Positions 25,527 through 33,615 of a stretch of 40,207 nucleotides of DNA are shown piece by piece. Where the stretch lies: assembly GCA_002256995.1 (NCBI GenBank), contig NCGX01000034.1:1-40207 (forward strand). Direction: 5' to 3'. Within the stretch, counting starts at the first letter, position 1; the number at the start of each line of letters is the position of its first letter. The translations under genes and the position numbers were made by a program. The notes below the pieces were generated by a model, which was given only the letters and a program-made list of their open reading frames with translations, had not been told where the DNA came from and searched no databases. Source of the stretch: Hydrogenophilales bacterium 16-64-40. Its GTDB lineage: Bacteria > Pseudomonadota > Gammaproteobacteria > Burkholderiales > Thiobacillaceae.

Positions 25527-26549
25527 CTAAAAATACCGTTTCAATATCCGGGTTTGCGGCGCATCCCGCCCATTCTGGGGCGCGATGCTCAACGGGTAGC
25601 TCCCCCACCAGCTTCCTGCTGCCCAGTACGTCCAGCCGCGCCAAACAGTCTCGTCTTTCATTTGCGCGAGCATTGCATCCAGGGCCTCAAGACACGCCTG
25701 ATTGGCCGGCGTGCCGAACTCCCCCAGGAAAAGCCGCTGATTATTGGTCTTTGCCCAGCGCGTGATGTTGCCGAACATATTCGTAAAATTGGCTGCCGGC
25801 ACACACGTTTGGCCGGTGCCGGAATAATGCGGGTCTGCGTATTGATGCACTTCGATCCAGGTGCGCTTCAGCGGATCCTGGAACTGCGCGAAAGCATTCG
25901 CGTTCGACATGCCGCTTTTCGGTTTTTCCCATTCATGCACGCCGCTCCAGCGCCCGCCAGAAACCAGGATCAGGTTTTCCGCTCCGCTCTTTCTGATTGC
26001 GCTGACGGTTTGCTGAGCCGTGCTGGCCCATTGCGCGATGGGCAATTTAAACGGTTCGTTCATCAGCCCGAACGCAACCACGGAAGTGTCGCTGAACCTG
26101 GCTGCCAGCCGTGTCCATAAATTGATGAACGCCTTAACCGGCACTTCCGGGGTGCCGATCGCGTTGCCTCGATAGGTCCCGTAGTTATGCACGTCGAGAA
26201 TCACGCACATTCCCCGCGACTTGGCCATTGCCACGGTCTTTTCAAGATTGCGCAGCTCGGCAGGATCCAGTTCGCCCGACAAGGACGGCTGGATGCGTTC
26301 CCAGCGAAAAGGCAGACGAATGGCATTCGCGCCGATGGACGCGAAATAATCGAATTCCGCGTCTTTCGGGTAGACATAGTCCTTGTACAGCACCCCGGGC
26401 AGCTTGCTTCCGTTGAACTCTGCCCCGGCAAGGTTCACCCCCTTCAGCGCGACATCCTGGTCACAGCTTGCCGCCGCGAGCGGTGCAGCCAGCAGCCCCC
26501 ACAGCATTACGACTGTCCGCCTCGCCAGGCTCGCGGGCATCAGCGGCAT
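25527..26549 (-). CDS. secreted glycoside hydrolase family 5 (endoglucanase-like)
   Basis: The 340-residue protein has an N-terminal signal peptide (hydrophobic VVMLWGLLAAPLAAA) and a full GH5 barrel. Visible are GVNLAGAEF, IRLPFRWERIQPS, VILDVHNYGTYR, the acid/base Glu in GLMNEPF, VHQYADPHYSGTG and the nucleophile Glu in LFLGEFGTP. GH5 members of this kind cut beta-1,4-glucans, the backbone type of xanthan. It overlaps the GumH-like gene by 10 bases, and GGGAG precedes ATG 26549. It may trim or release the polymer, or degrade misplaced chains in the periplasm. No carbohydrate-binding module is present. The stretch 25383-25526 after it shows no feature. Confidence 0.92.
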   Translation of the reverse strand: MPLMPASLARRTVVMLWGLLAAPLAAASCDQDVALKGVNLAGAEFNGSKLPGVLYKDYVYPKDAEFDYFASIGANAIRLPFRWERIQPSLSGELDPAELRNLEKTVAMAKSRGMCVILDVHNYGTYRGNAIGTPEVPVKAFINLWTRLAARFSDTSVVAFGLMNEPFKLPIAQWASTAQQTVSAIRKSGAENLILVSGGRWSGVHEWEKPKSGMSNANAFAQFQDPLKRTWIEVHQYADPHYSGTGQTCVPAANFTNMFGNITRWAKTNNQRLFLGEFGTPANQACLEALDAMLAQMKDETVWRGWTYWAAGSWWGSYPLSIAPQNGRDAPQTRILKRYF

Positions 26550-27688
26550 GTCGCGCTCCCCGTTTTCGGATCGGCCAGAGCCGTGTAAATATCAACGTAT
26601 TTATCGGCAATATGTTTCCAGTTGTACCGTTCGACAAACGACTGGACCCAAGCCCGTCTGCGGGCGTGTTCGTGCTCGCCGCGGGCGTGAAGCGCCAGCA
26701 GGTCGGCGATCCCGTTGTCGATGTCGCCGCTGTCGAGCAGGACGCCCACGCCCGCTTGCCTGACGAGATGGCGGAACGGGGGAATGTCGCTCAACACCGG
26801 CGTCAAACCGGCACTCATCGCCTCGATCGGGGCAATGCCGAAGCCCTCATGCCGCGACAGGCAGATGAAATAGCTGGATTGCCCGATCAGGCTTGCCAGT
26901 TCCCGGTCCGATGGATTCGGCGCCAGCTGGACCGAGTCGACAAGCTGATATTTCTGCAGCAAAGCCATCAGCTCTTTCTCGGTATGGTCGTATTCCCGCC
27001 CGGCAATGATCAGCTTCCAGGCCGGCTGCCTGGATACGAGATGCCGGAAGAACTCGATCGTTTCAAGCAAGCCTTTGTTCTCCGACCAGCGGCCGAAATA
27101 GATGAGCGCCGGCGTCAGCGCAGGCGCGGATGCGGCAGCATATTTTTCGACATTCACCCCGTTTTCGATCACCACCTTTTTGGGCGACTTCACGATGGCA
27201 TTGAAAATTTCACCGTCGCTGTCGCTGGTTGCAATGACCCGGTCGTAGGCAAGGGAGGAAACCCGGGTCGCGGTATTGAAATAAATATTCTTCAAGGCCG
27301 AGGCAAAGCGGGTGTGGAAGAAGCCACCGTGGGTGGAGACCACCATGGGGCGACGATGGATCGGCCTGGTCGCGGCCAGGAAGTCGAAAAAGAAATCGAT
27401 GCCATGCACATGGATCACATCCGCATCGCGCACATGCTCCAATACGCCCGGGCACAGGGGATAGCGGCTGGAGCCCCGATAGGGCAAGCGCTTCACCTCA
27501 ATGCCGTTGATGACCTCTTTCCCGGGCAGGCGCTGCGCGGAATTGCGGAACAAACGATCGAGCGTCAGGATGACCGGCAGCTGGTCGTGCCGCTCCATTT
27601 GCTGGTGCGCAATGTTCTGCACCACGTCCTCCATCCCCCCCACCGAGGGATGGTATTGGCGCACGACATGCACGACTTTAATAGGCAT
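26540..27688 (-). CDS. gumH: GT4 glycosyltransferase, GumH-like alpha-1,3-mannosyltransferase
   Basis: GumH adds the inner mannose from GDP-mannose to the cellobiose lipid in xanthan assembly. This 382-residue protein matches GumH in size and along its length: VVHVVRQYHPSVGGMEDVVQ, RGSSRYPL, VIHVHGIDFFFDFLA, STHGGFFHT, YDRVIATSDSDGEIF, ENGVNVEKY, IYFGRWSENKGLLETIEFF, and the GT4 donor motif SRHEGFGIAPIEAMSAG (EX7E). The start at 27688 overlaps the polymerase stop by 11 bases, so coupling is likely. GDP-mannose synthesis genes are not in the window. Confidence 0.92.
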   Translation of the reverse strand: MPIKVVHVVRQYHPSVGGMEDVVQNIAHQQMERHDQLPVILTLDRLFRNSAQRLPGKEVINGIEVKRLPYRGSSRYPLCPGVLEHVRDADVIHVHGIDFFFDFLAATRPIHRRPMVVSTHGGFFHTRFASALKNIYFNTATRVSSLAYDRVIATSDSDGEIFNAIVKSPKKVVIENGVNVEKYAAASAPALTPALIYFGRWSENKGLLETIEFFRHLVSRQPAWKLIIAGREYDHTEKELMALLQKYQLVDSVQLAPNPSDRELASLIGQSSYFICLSRHEGFGIAPIEAMSAGLTPVLSDIPPFRHLVRQAGVGVLLDSGDIDNGIADLLALHARGEHEHARRRAWVQSFVERYNWKHIADKYVDIYTALADPKTGSATCR

Positions 27689-28973
27689 AGCTCAACTCGC
27701 GTCCGGAAACTTTCGGTGTATCGGCGCCGTACGACGGCGGCGTTTTTTTCGCCATCAAGTACGTACAGCTTCCCATCAGGAACCACAACAGACCCGCCGT
27801 CTTCAGCGCGAAGAACGAGGTTCCGCTTACCGTAAGAATCAGGGAAATATACAAGGCTGCATAAGCCCGGAAACGCACGCCCCGTTCATCCGGCATCTTC
27901 ACCATCCACAGCCCCACCCATAGCGCAATACAAAGCAGTACACCCCAACGGGACAGCAGATAGGCGTAGCCCATATCCCCATAAGGCATATTGAACCCTT
28001 GTACCCCCAACATCTTTTCAACATCGAAGCCCAACAGCGTATTGCCGGTCCAGAAAAGCCGCCCCATGATGTTGTCGGCGATTCTTCCCTCGAAAAACAA
28101 TCCGATCAGGACCAGCACCAGCATCGAAACAAAGGGCAACAGGATTGCGGCAGTATTAAAACGGCCCGTCACCGTGATGCGCATCACGATCAATGAGGTC
28201 ACCACAATCAGCCCATAGCGGGAATCGCTGAGTGCGATCAGGGTGATGGCGGACAGCAGAAAGAACAGCATCTGCTTGTACTCCGTGCGGGGCTTGGACA
28301 AGCCCCAGGCAGCCACGATGACCGAGAAATTGCCCAGCGACACGGGTTCCAGGAACACGGACGAGATGCGATGACTGCCGAGTAGCGACGGGAAAATCGT
28401 GCGCCCGATGCCTTCCGGCCGCAATCCATTCAGATTGAGCGCGCTATCCGTAATAAAGTTGGTGGTGACGGTCACCGTTCCGGTGCTGACATAATATGAA
28501 AAGATATTCAGCAGGCGGGTGTATTGATCCAGAAAAAACAATTCAAAAAACGCGAAAACCAGCACCACGCTGACCAGCAGTTTCAATAACCTGTCGGCAT
28601 AACCGATATCGGCCACATGGCGCCCAAGCCAGAAGAAAAGAAGCGGGATAATGACATCCCTGAATCCCTTGAATTCCAGCGCATTCCGGAAAATGGACAA
28701 AAGCAGCAGATAGGCTAAAACCAGCGCCACGATCGCGACAAATTCAAGCCGGATGCGTTTGGCCAAAACAAGCAGGCAGGCAAGGTAGATCGCAAATTCG
28801 GCCGCGGCGACAGCCAGCGCCGAAGCCCGAAATAAATGGGTATGGACGAGCGCCAGCACGGCCTGATAAACGACACTGCCAATCAAAATCGCTGAAATCA
28901 ATTTTGTCGAGACCAGTGCATCGGGGCGAGCCAAGGCAACCCCATGCGAGAGTGAAGGAAGCCGCATGGACAC
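27678..28973 (-). CDS. gumE: O-antigen-polymerase-like membrane protein, GumE/Wzy counterpart
   Basis: The 431-residue protein has about 11 membrane helices and a soluble loop in the C-terminal half, around WTGNTLLGFDVEKMLGVQGF. It should join flipped repeat units into polymer at the periplasmic face. Sequence signatures in this class are weak, so the assignment rests on topology and position between epsG and gumH. The start is either GTG 28973, which overlaps the epsG stop (TAGTG), or ATG 28967 (MRLPSLSHG). Both suit tight coupling. Confidence 0.82.
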   Translation of the reverse strand: MSMRLPSLSHGVALARPDALVSTKLISAILIGSVVYQAVLALVHTHLFRASALAVAAAEFAIYLACLLVLAKRIRLEFVAIVALVLAYLLLLSIFRNALEFKGFRDVIIPLLFFWLGRHVADIGYADRLLKLLVSVVLVFAFFELFFLDQYTRLLNIFSYYVSTGTVTVTTNFITDSALNLNGLRPEGIGRTIFPSLLGSHRISSVFLEPVSLGNFSVIVAAWGLSKPRTEYKQMLFFLLSAITLIALSDSRYGLIVVTSLIVMRITVTGRFNTAAILLPFVSMLVLVLIGLFFEGRIADNIMGRLFWTGNTLLGFDVEKMLGVQGFNMPYGDMGYAYLLSRWGVLLCIALWVGLWMVKMPDERGVRFRAYAALYISLILTVSGTSFFALKTAGLLWFLMGSCTYLMAKKTPPSYGADTPKVSGRELSYAY

Positions 28974-29863
28974 TAGAACTGGTTCAATACAGCACCCAGC
29001 ATCACCGCGCCCGCACTCGCCAGATTGGCCTGAAACGCCGCAGCGGCGGCTAGCTGGGTGTGATTCTGCCGCAGCACCAGCAACGCCGCGCCGGTGCGCG
29101 CTGCCACCACCGCCGCATCGGCGCTGCCGTGCGCGGCGGACGTATCAATCAGGATCACGTCGTAATGCTCGGCCAATCCCTTGAGCTTGATGGGCGTGGC
29201 CGTGTGGGACAACAGCTCTGCCGGATTGGGTGGAACGGCCCCCGCAGTCAGGACGGACAGGTTCGGGAAAGCGGGCAAAGCGGGGACGCGATTCGCCTCA
29301 GACATCTTGACGCGTCCCGCCAGGAGCTCGGACAGGCCAGGGCGATTCCCTAAATTAAACAGCACATGCTGGCGCGGCCGGCGCAGGTCCGCGTCGATCA
29401 ATAAGGTGCGCTCACCCAGTTGGGAAAACATCACCGCCAGATTGGCGGCCAGATAACTCGCGCCATCCCCCGCATTGATGCCCGCAATCGTCAGCGTCTT
29501 GTGACCGTTCGAAAACCATCGCATCATCAACTGGCTGCGCAACGCCCGCAATTGCTCCGCCTGGTGCCCAAACGGCTCATAGACGGCGATCAGATCGGGA
29601 CTGAACTGGCCTTCGCCGGGAGACAAGTGGGGATAGTCGAACTGATGCGACAGCGCTTGCTGCAAATCGGCTTCGTTAATCAATCCAAGCTTGATCGCAG
29701 CCTCGCCAAAACGCAGCTTTTCTGTTTTCTGCAACAGCACGACACGCTCGGCATCCGCGGATGTCAGTTTGCCGGCGTCCCGCAGCAGTCTGCCGACATT
29801 AGGCTCCTTGTTCCCCAGGGCTAACCCATCATCGACGAGGTGGACGGCATTCAGGGCGTTCAT
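28973..29863 (-). CDS. epsG: EpsG-type chain-length tyrosine-kinase-like ATPase
   Basis: EpsG proteins are the cytoplasmic BY-kinase partners of the Wzz-like protein EpsF. In this 296-residue chain residues 20-95 form a small N-terminal domain (VGRLLRDAGKLTSADAERV, LGLINEADLQQALS) like that of type II/IV secretion ATPases. The ATPase follows: Walker A region GINAGDGASYL (128-138), Walker A' LLIDADLRRP (154-163) and Walker B DVILID (235-240). The P-loop lacks the usual Lys (GDGAS instead of GEGKS), and no tyrosine cluster is present at the C-terminus. It overlaps epsF by four bases (ATGA). It may work as a regulator without kinase activity. Confidence 0.85.
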   Translation of the reverse strand: MNALNAVHLVDDGLALGNKEPNVGRLLRDAGKLTSADAERVVLLQKTEKLRFGEAAIKLGLINEADLQQALSHQFDYPHLSPGEGQFSPDLIAVYEPFGHQAEQLRALRSQLMMRWFSNGHKTLTIAGINAGDGASYLAANLAVMFSQLGERTLLIDADLRRPRQHVLFNLGNRPGLSELLAGRVKMSEANRVPALPAFPNLSVLTAGAVPPNPAELLSHTATPIKLKGLAEHYDVILIDTSAAHGSADAAVVAARTGAALLVLRQNHTQLAAAAAFQANLASAGAVMLGAVLNQF

Positions 29864-31281
29864 AGCTTCGGCTCCTCCTGCAGAGACAGCGTTGGGGCGT
29901 TGAGGCCAGGCAACCCTCGCCGGCCACGCGACGACCGCCGCGGTTTTTTCCCTGCCGCCAGCACGCCCAGCACCGGCATATCCAACACGGCAACCACGTC
30001 ATAGATCGAACGCACGCGTCGGTTCAGCATTTCACTGATCAACGCCAAGCCCACGCCCAACAAGATCCCGAAAATGACGGACAGCGCCACGTTAAGACGC
30101 ACGTTCGGCGTCGAAGGGACCAGCGGGACGACGGCTGAACTTAATACCGATATCTCGGTTTGACCGGCGGTCCCTTCCAGCTGAGTCTGGCTGAAGCGCT
30201 CAAGGGCCTGGTCGTAGATGCGCTGCGCACTTTCGACTTCACGCGCGAGCACGGAACCCGCATCCCGGTTCGCATTGAGCGCCAACACCTTCGCCTTTTG
30301 CGCTGCCAATGCGGCGCGCAAAGCGCCTTCGCGCTGGCGCGACACACTCAGATTGGTACTGATGCTTTGCCGTGCCGTATTGGTCTCGCGTGCAAGCTCT
30401 CCGCGCAAGCTGTTCACCTCGGCCTCGGCGCGCAGGTATTCCGGATGATTGTTGCCGACGCGCTGTGCCAGCTGGCTGAATTTGGCCTCGCTTCTGGCCA
30501 GCTCGCCCTTGAGTCCCTGGACCACCGGATTGTCCATGACGCTGGCCGATGCACTGCTGGCGTTATTTTGGATGGACTGGCTGTCGTAAGTCTGTCCCTG
30601 CGCGGCCACCATCTGGCTGGAGAGTTCCGCCAGCCGCGTAGACTCGATATCCAGCTTTTCGTCGAGCGAAACAATGCCTTTGCTTTGCTGGTGGCTGGAT
30701 AGTTTTTCCTGGCTTTGCTCCAGATTGTTGCGCAGCACGGCCAGCTGCTGGTCGTACCAAACCGCCGTCTGTTTTGCGGGCTGTGTCTTGAGCTCCAGAT
30801 TGGTCTGGATATACGCCCGCACAAAGGCATTGGCCAGCCGCGCCGCCATCTGCGGATCGGCATTCTTATAGGTGACGTAGAGCACGCTGCTCCCGCCTGA
30901 CGGCTTCACCTCCAGATTCCTCAACAGCGTAGCGGCCAACCAGTCGCGAATCGATATCTGTGCCTGCACGTCACGCTGGAATTGCTGCCGGAACGTGGCC
31001 TCCTCTGCCAGCTTCAGCTCATCGACCACTTTCAGTGCCACGCTGGGGCTTCGGATAACATCCACCTGGGTCGCCAGATAACCCGCGATCTGCTGACTTT
31101 GCATGGCCTGACCGGTCACCGGATCCGCGCCGCGCACATTCACCACCAGCGAGGCGGTGGACGTGTAGGCTTTGGGGAGCAGCAGGCTGATGCCGCTGAC
31201 CAGCGCCACGCTAAGCGTCAGCGTGAGCAGCATCAGCTTCGCGTGCGCTTTGAGGATCAACAGAAATTGCAGGATGTTCAT
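29860..31281 (-). CDS. epsF: EpsF-type polysaccharide co-polymerase (Wzz/GumC-like)
   Basis: This inner-membrane protein of 473 residues controls chain length and links polymerase to the outer-membrane exporter. It has an N-terminal helix (about 12-35, LMLLTLTLSVALVSGISLLL), a Wzz domain, and a long periplasmic region. Within that region are coiled-coil stretches around 190-360 (ELARSEAKFSQLAQRVGNNH, VEVNSLRGELARETNT-like heptads). A second helix lies at about 405-425 before a basic cytoplasmic tail (KKPRRSSRGRRG). The Pro-rich segment before that helix (VVPLVPSTPNVRLNVALS) is typical. It starts 24 bases after the epsE stop and overlaps epsG. It takes the place of GumC. Confidence 0.9.
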   Translation of the reverse strand: MNILQFLLILKAHAKLMLLTLTLSVALVSGISLLLPKAYTSTASLVVNVRGADPVTGQAMQSQQIAGYLATQVDVIRSPSVALKVVDELKLAEEATFRQQFQRDVQAQISIRDWLAATLLRNLEVKPSGGSSVLYVTYKNADPQMAARLANAFVRAYIQTNLELKTQPAKQTAVWYDQQLAVLRNNLEQSQEKLSSHQQSKGIVSLDEKLDIESTRLAELSSQMVAAQGQTYDSQSIQNNASSASASVMDNPVVQGLKGELARSEAKFSQLAQRVGNNHPEYLRAEAEVNSLRGELARETNTARQSISTNLSVSRQREGALRAALAAQKAKVLALNANRDAGSVLAREVESAQRIYDQALERFSQTQLEGTAGQTEISVLSSAVVPLVPSTPNVRLNVALSVIFGILLGVGLALISEMLNRRVRSIYDVVAVLDMPVLGVLAAGKKPRRSSRGRRGLPGLNAPTLSLQEEPKL

Positions 31282-31305
31282 GGCTGAGCGGCCTCCGGCA
31301 GACTG

Positions 31306-32028
31306 TTAAAACAGACTTTCCTTGACATACACCACATCCCCTTCCTGAACCGGGTCGGTCAACGCGGCTTTCAGCACCACCGGCTGACCCTGTGCGCCCT
31401 GTCTGCGAATCTGGATGCCTTTCTGCGTACCGCGCTGCGTGATGCCGCCCCCCAGCGACAGGGCCTGCATCACGTTCATGTTCTTTTCCAGCCGAAACGC
31501 ACCCGGTTTCTGCACCTCGCCATAGATGTAGAACACCGCGGCGCGCGGCACGAAAATCACATCGCCGCCCATGACCTGATGGTTCAAGTCAACTTGCCCG
31601 TCCTGGAACAGCGACTGGGTATCGATCCGGGTTCGCTGCGACTTGCCGTCCTGAGTCCGGATCAGCGTGAGATCGTCGGCGCCCTCCAGGGTCACGCCCC
31701 CCGCTTGCGCCAGCAGGTCCGAAATCGTGCTGGTGCTCTCCAGGGGATACTTTCCGGGCTTGTTGACCTGCCCCAGGACCGAAACCTGCTTGCTGCGATA
31801 GGCCTTGACGATGAGGTTGACCTGCGGCTTCTTGATGTAGCCGCCTTTTTCCAGAGCGTCCGCGATCAGCCGCTGCGCGGTGCTGGCACTCTCCCCCGCT
31901 ACCGTCACCCCCCCGATCAGCGGGAAATCGATTTTGCCTTGCTCGTCCACGCGCGTCTCCAGCAGCAATTCGGGATGGTCGTACACCGTGACATGAACAA
32001 TATCCCCGCTCCCCAGGCGGTAATCCAT
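31306..32028 (-). CDS. epsE: EpsE-type polysaccharide export protein (GumB-like), signal peptide missing
   Basis: EpsE is an outer-membrane polysaccharide export (Wza/GumB) protein. From ATG 32028 the 240 residues begin directly with the mature domain (MDYRLGSGDIVHVTVYDHPE). The Poly_export domain and SLBB repeats follow (VSVLGQVNKPGKYPLESTST, FYIYGEVQKPGAFRLEKN). Relatives carry a signal peptide before the DYRLGSGD motif. Here the frame is open only to 32049, reading KEGCVAA before MDYRLG, after a stop at 32050-32052. The upstream DNA is the 3' part of epsL in another frame. A deletion at the epsL/epsE junction is the simplest explanation. Without export the protein should not work unless it is fused to EpsL by a frameshift. 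Confidence 0.85.
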   Translation of the reverse strand: MDYRLGSGDIVHVTVYDHPELLLETRVDEQGKIDFPLIGGVTVAGESASTAQRLIADALEKGGYIKKPQVNLIVKAYRSKQVSVLGQVNKPGKYPLESTSTISDLLAQAGGVTLEGADDLTLIRTQDGKSQRTRIDTQSLFQDGQVDLNHQVMGGDVIFVPRAAVFYIYGEVQKPGAFRLEKNMNVMQALSLGGGITQRGTQKGIQIRRQGAQGQPVVLKAALTDPVQEGDVVYVKESLF

Positions 32029-33184
32029 CGCCGCCACGCACCCCTCTTTTCAACACCAGGCCGAGCGTCGTGTTGCGCAATACTGAATACTGCATGCCAG
32101 CCTGCGCAGTGGTGAGCCGATCCTCCCTGGCCGGCGCCGATGACAGGACAAAGCCCGGATCACCGGCATAAGAGATGTCGTCACGGCGGAGTTGCGCGTT
32201 GAATACCAGCTTGGCGGTAGGCTTCCAGTCGGCGCCGAATGCGATGCCCTGGTTCAGGGTGTAGCTCGCCGTCTCGTTTTCCAGCGCGCCGATGTCACGA
32301 TGAAGCGACGCCCTCAGCGTGGTTTTGCCGGTCACCATCCAGTCCATTGCCAGAAGCCCGGTCAGTCCTGAAAAGTCGCGCTGCGGCACTTCTGTGTAGT
32401 CACGCTGGGTGTAGTTCAGCCTGCCGGATACCTGCGTTTTTCCGGAGGGCGCCCAGGCAACGGCGACGCCGTTATCCCATTGCAGATAATCGTTATCGAT
32501 GGGGGCCTGGCCGACAAGCTGACGATTTGGATACTGGCCATCACTGCGCCGACTGATCAGCTCCACCGTCGACCCCTTGCTGCTGGTGTACTGCACGCCC
32601 GTATTCACAGAATCCACCGTGGCATCCAGCGCCTGCTGGACCGACGCATTGTTGTCCGTGTCGACTCTTTCCGCGCCGAACTTCACGAGCCACGGGTTAT
32701 CCAGTTTGATTGCGGCATGGAAAAAACGCTGGCGGGTGCGTATCAGGTTACTGACCGGCTGCTTGACGTTGGTATAGCTTGCCTGGGTGAGTGTTTCCGC
32801 AATGCCGACGTCGCCCGTAGCCACCCGCCCCACCAGCCAATCCCATTTCAAATAGGCATCGCGGCCGTCGTAATCCAGCAGCTTGTACTGGTTGAACCAC
32901 GTCTGGTTGTATTCAGCGTGCGCCCTGATGACCTGGCGGCTGACGCGAAGATTCACATCCATGCCGGCTGCCAGCGTGTAAAAAGACTCGGACGTATCCG
33001 TGGTGCCCAGTACGGCGTTGGCCTCCTGGTCGTTTTGCAGGCGGAACAGGTTGCTGTCATAGCCATATAGCCCGCGCACATACGGCGTGAACGTATCCTC
33101 GTAATCCTCTGCACGGGCCGGGCTCGACATCATGCCCAGCACCACCAGCAAGGCCAGTGTTTCGGTTGGATTTAACGGCCGCAT
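31589..33184 (-). CDS. epsL: EpsL-type outer-membrane beta-barrel protein, C-terminus lost
   Basis: EpsL proteins are predicted outer-membrane barrels tied to betaproteobacterial EPS clusters. After a signal peptide (LALLVVLGMMSSPARA) comes EDYEDTFTPYVRGLYGYDSN and about 360 residues of alternating beta-strands, with DNDYLQWDNGVAVAWAPSG and RLNYTQRDYTEVPQ. The barrel sequence stops at NTTLGLVLKR, encoded near 32050. The rest of the open frame to 31589 is the out-of-frame reading of epsE (Gly/Arg-rich) and is not EpsL. The last one or two strands and the terminal aromatic residue are thus absent. Real EpsL-coding DNA covers about 32050-33184. No strong ribosome binding site precedes 33184. Confidence 0.82.
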   Translation of the reverse strand: MRPLNPTETLALLVVLGMMSSPARAEDYEDTFTPYVRGLYGYDSNLFRLQNDQEANAVLGTTDTSESFYTLAAGMDVNLRVSRQVIRAHAEYNQTWFNQYKLLDYDGRDAYLKWDWLVGRVATGDVGIAETLTQASYTNVKQPVSNLIRTRQRFFHAAIKLDNPWLVKFGAERVDTDNNASVQQALDATVDSVNTGVQYTSSKGSTVELISRRSDGQYPNRQLVGQAPIDNDYLQWDNGVAVAWAPSGKTQVSGRLNYTQRDYTEVPQRDFSGLTGLLAMDWMVTGKTTLRASLHRDIGALENETASYTLNQGIAFGADWKPTAKLVFNAQLRRDDISYAGDPGFVLSSAPAREDRLTTAQAGMQYSVLRNTTLGLVLKRGVRGGDGLPPGERGYCSCHGVRPSRIAAGDARGRARQNRFPADRGGDGSGGECQHRAAADRGRSGKRRLHQEAAGQPHRQGLSQQAGFGPGAGQQARKVSPGEHQHDFGPAGASGGRDPGGRRRSHADPDSGRQVAANPDRYPVAVPGRAS

Positions 33185-33230
33185 ATCGATTGCGCCTGGA
33201 CGGTTTTCAAGAGAATCTGAATGGAACCGC

Positions 33231-33566
33231 TCACTGGATCACCAGCAGCTTCTTTTTTCCGCTACGCCACAAACGCATGCTGATCAGGCCCAGGATGGCG
33301 ACAAGCATGGTCCAGGGATCGACTTCCGGCGCGACTGAAACACGTGACGCACCCCGGCTAGAGGCATCGTTCACCGCGGGTCTGGAATACGCGGAATAGA
33401 CGGGTGCGCCGTAGGCAATCGTCCTCACCGAAGGCGGCCGATCCACGCCCATCTCTGCCGTTGCCACACGCTGGACGGACGCCACGCTGTCGACCGGCAG
33501 CGAAGCGGCCAGAATCGCCAGCGACCAAGCAAACAACCCAACAAGCTTATGTGTTTTCAAACGCAT
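33231..33566 (-). CDS. small secreted protein with PEP-CTERM-like C-terminus
   Basis: The 111-residue protein has a signal peptide (KLVGLFAWSLAILAASLPVDS) and a short Ser/Ala/Arg-rich middle. Its tripartite tail is APEVDPW (79-85), a hydrophobic helix TMLVAILGLISM, and a basic end (RLWRSGKKK). This is the layout of PEP-CTERM sorting signals, although the motif reads PEVDPW rather than the usual VPEP. PEP-CTERM proteins are cut by exosortases, and EpsL/E/F/G modules often occur with exosortase genes, but none is present in this window. ATG 33566 has ACGGAGGTGCTAG before it. A surface or matrix role is inference. Confidence 0.72.
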   Translation of the reverse strand: MRLKTHKLVGLFAWSLAILAASLPVDSVASVQRVATAEMGVDRPPSVRTIAYGAPVYSAYSRPAVNDASSRGASRVSVAPEVDPWTMLVAILGLISMRLWRSGKKKLLVIQ

Positions 33567-33615
33567 CTAGCACCTCCGTGTTGATCAGCATTTCCAGTGT
33601 TGATTTCCGTCAAGC

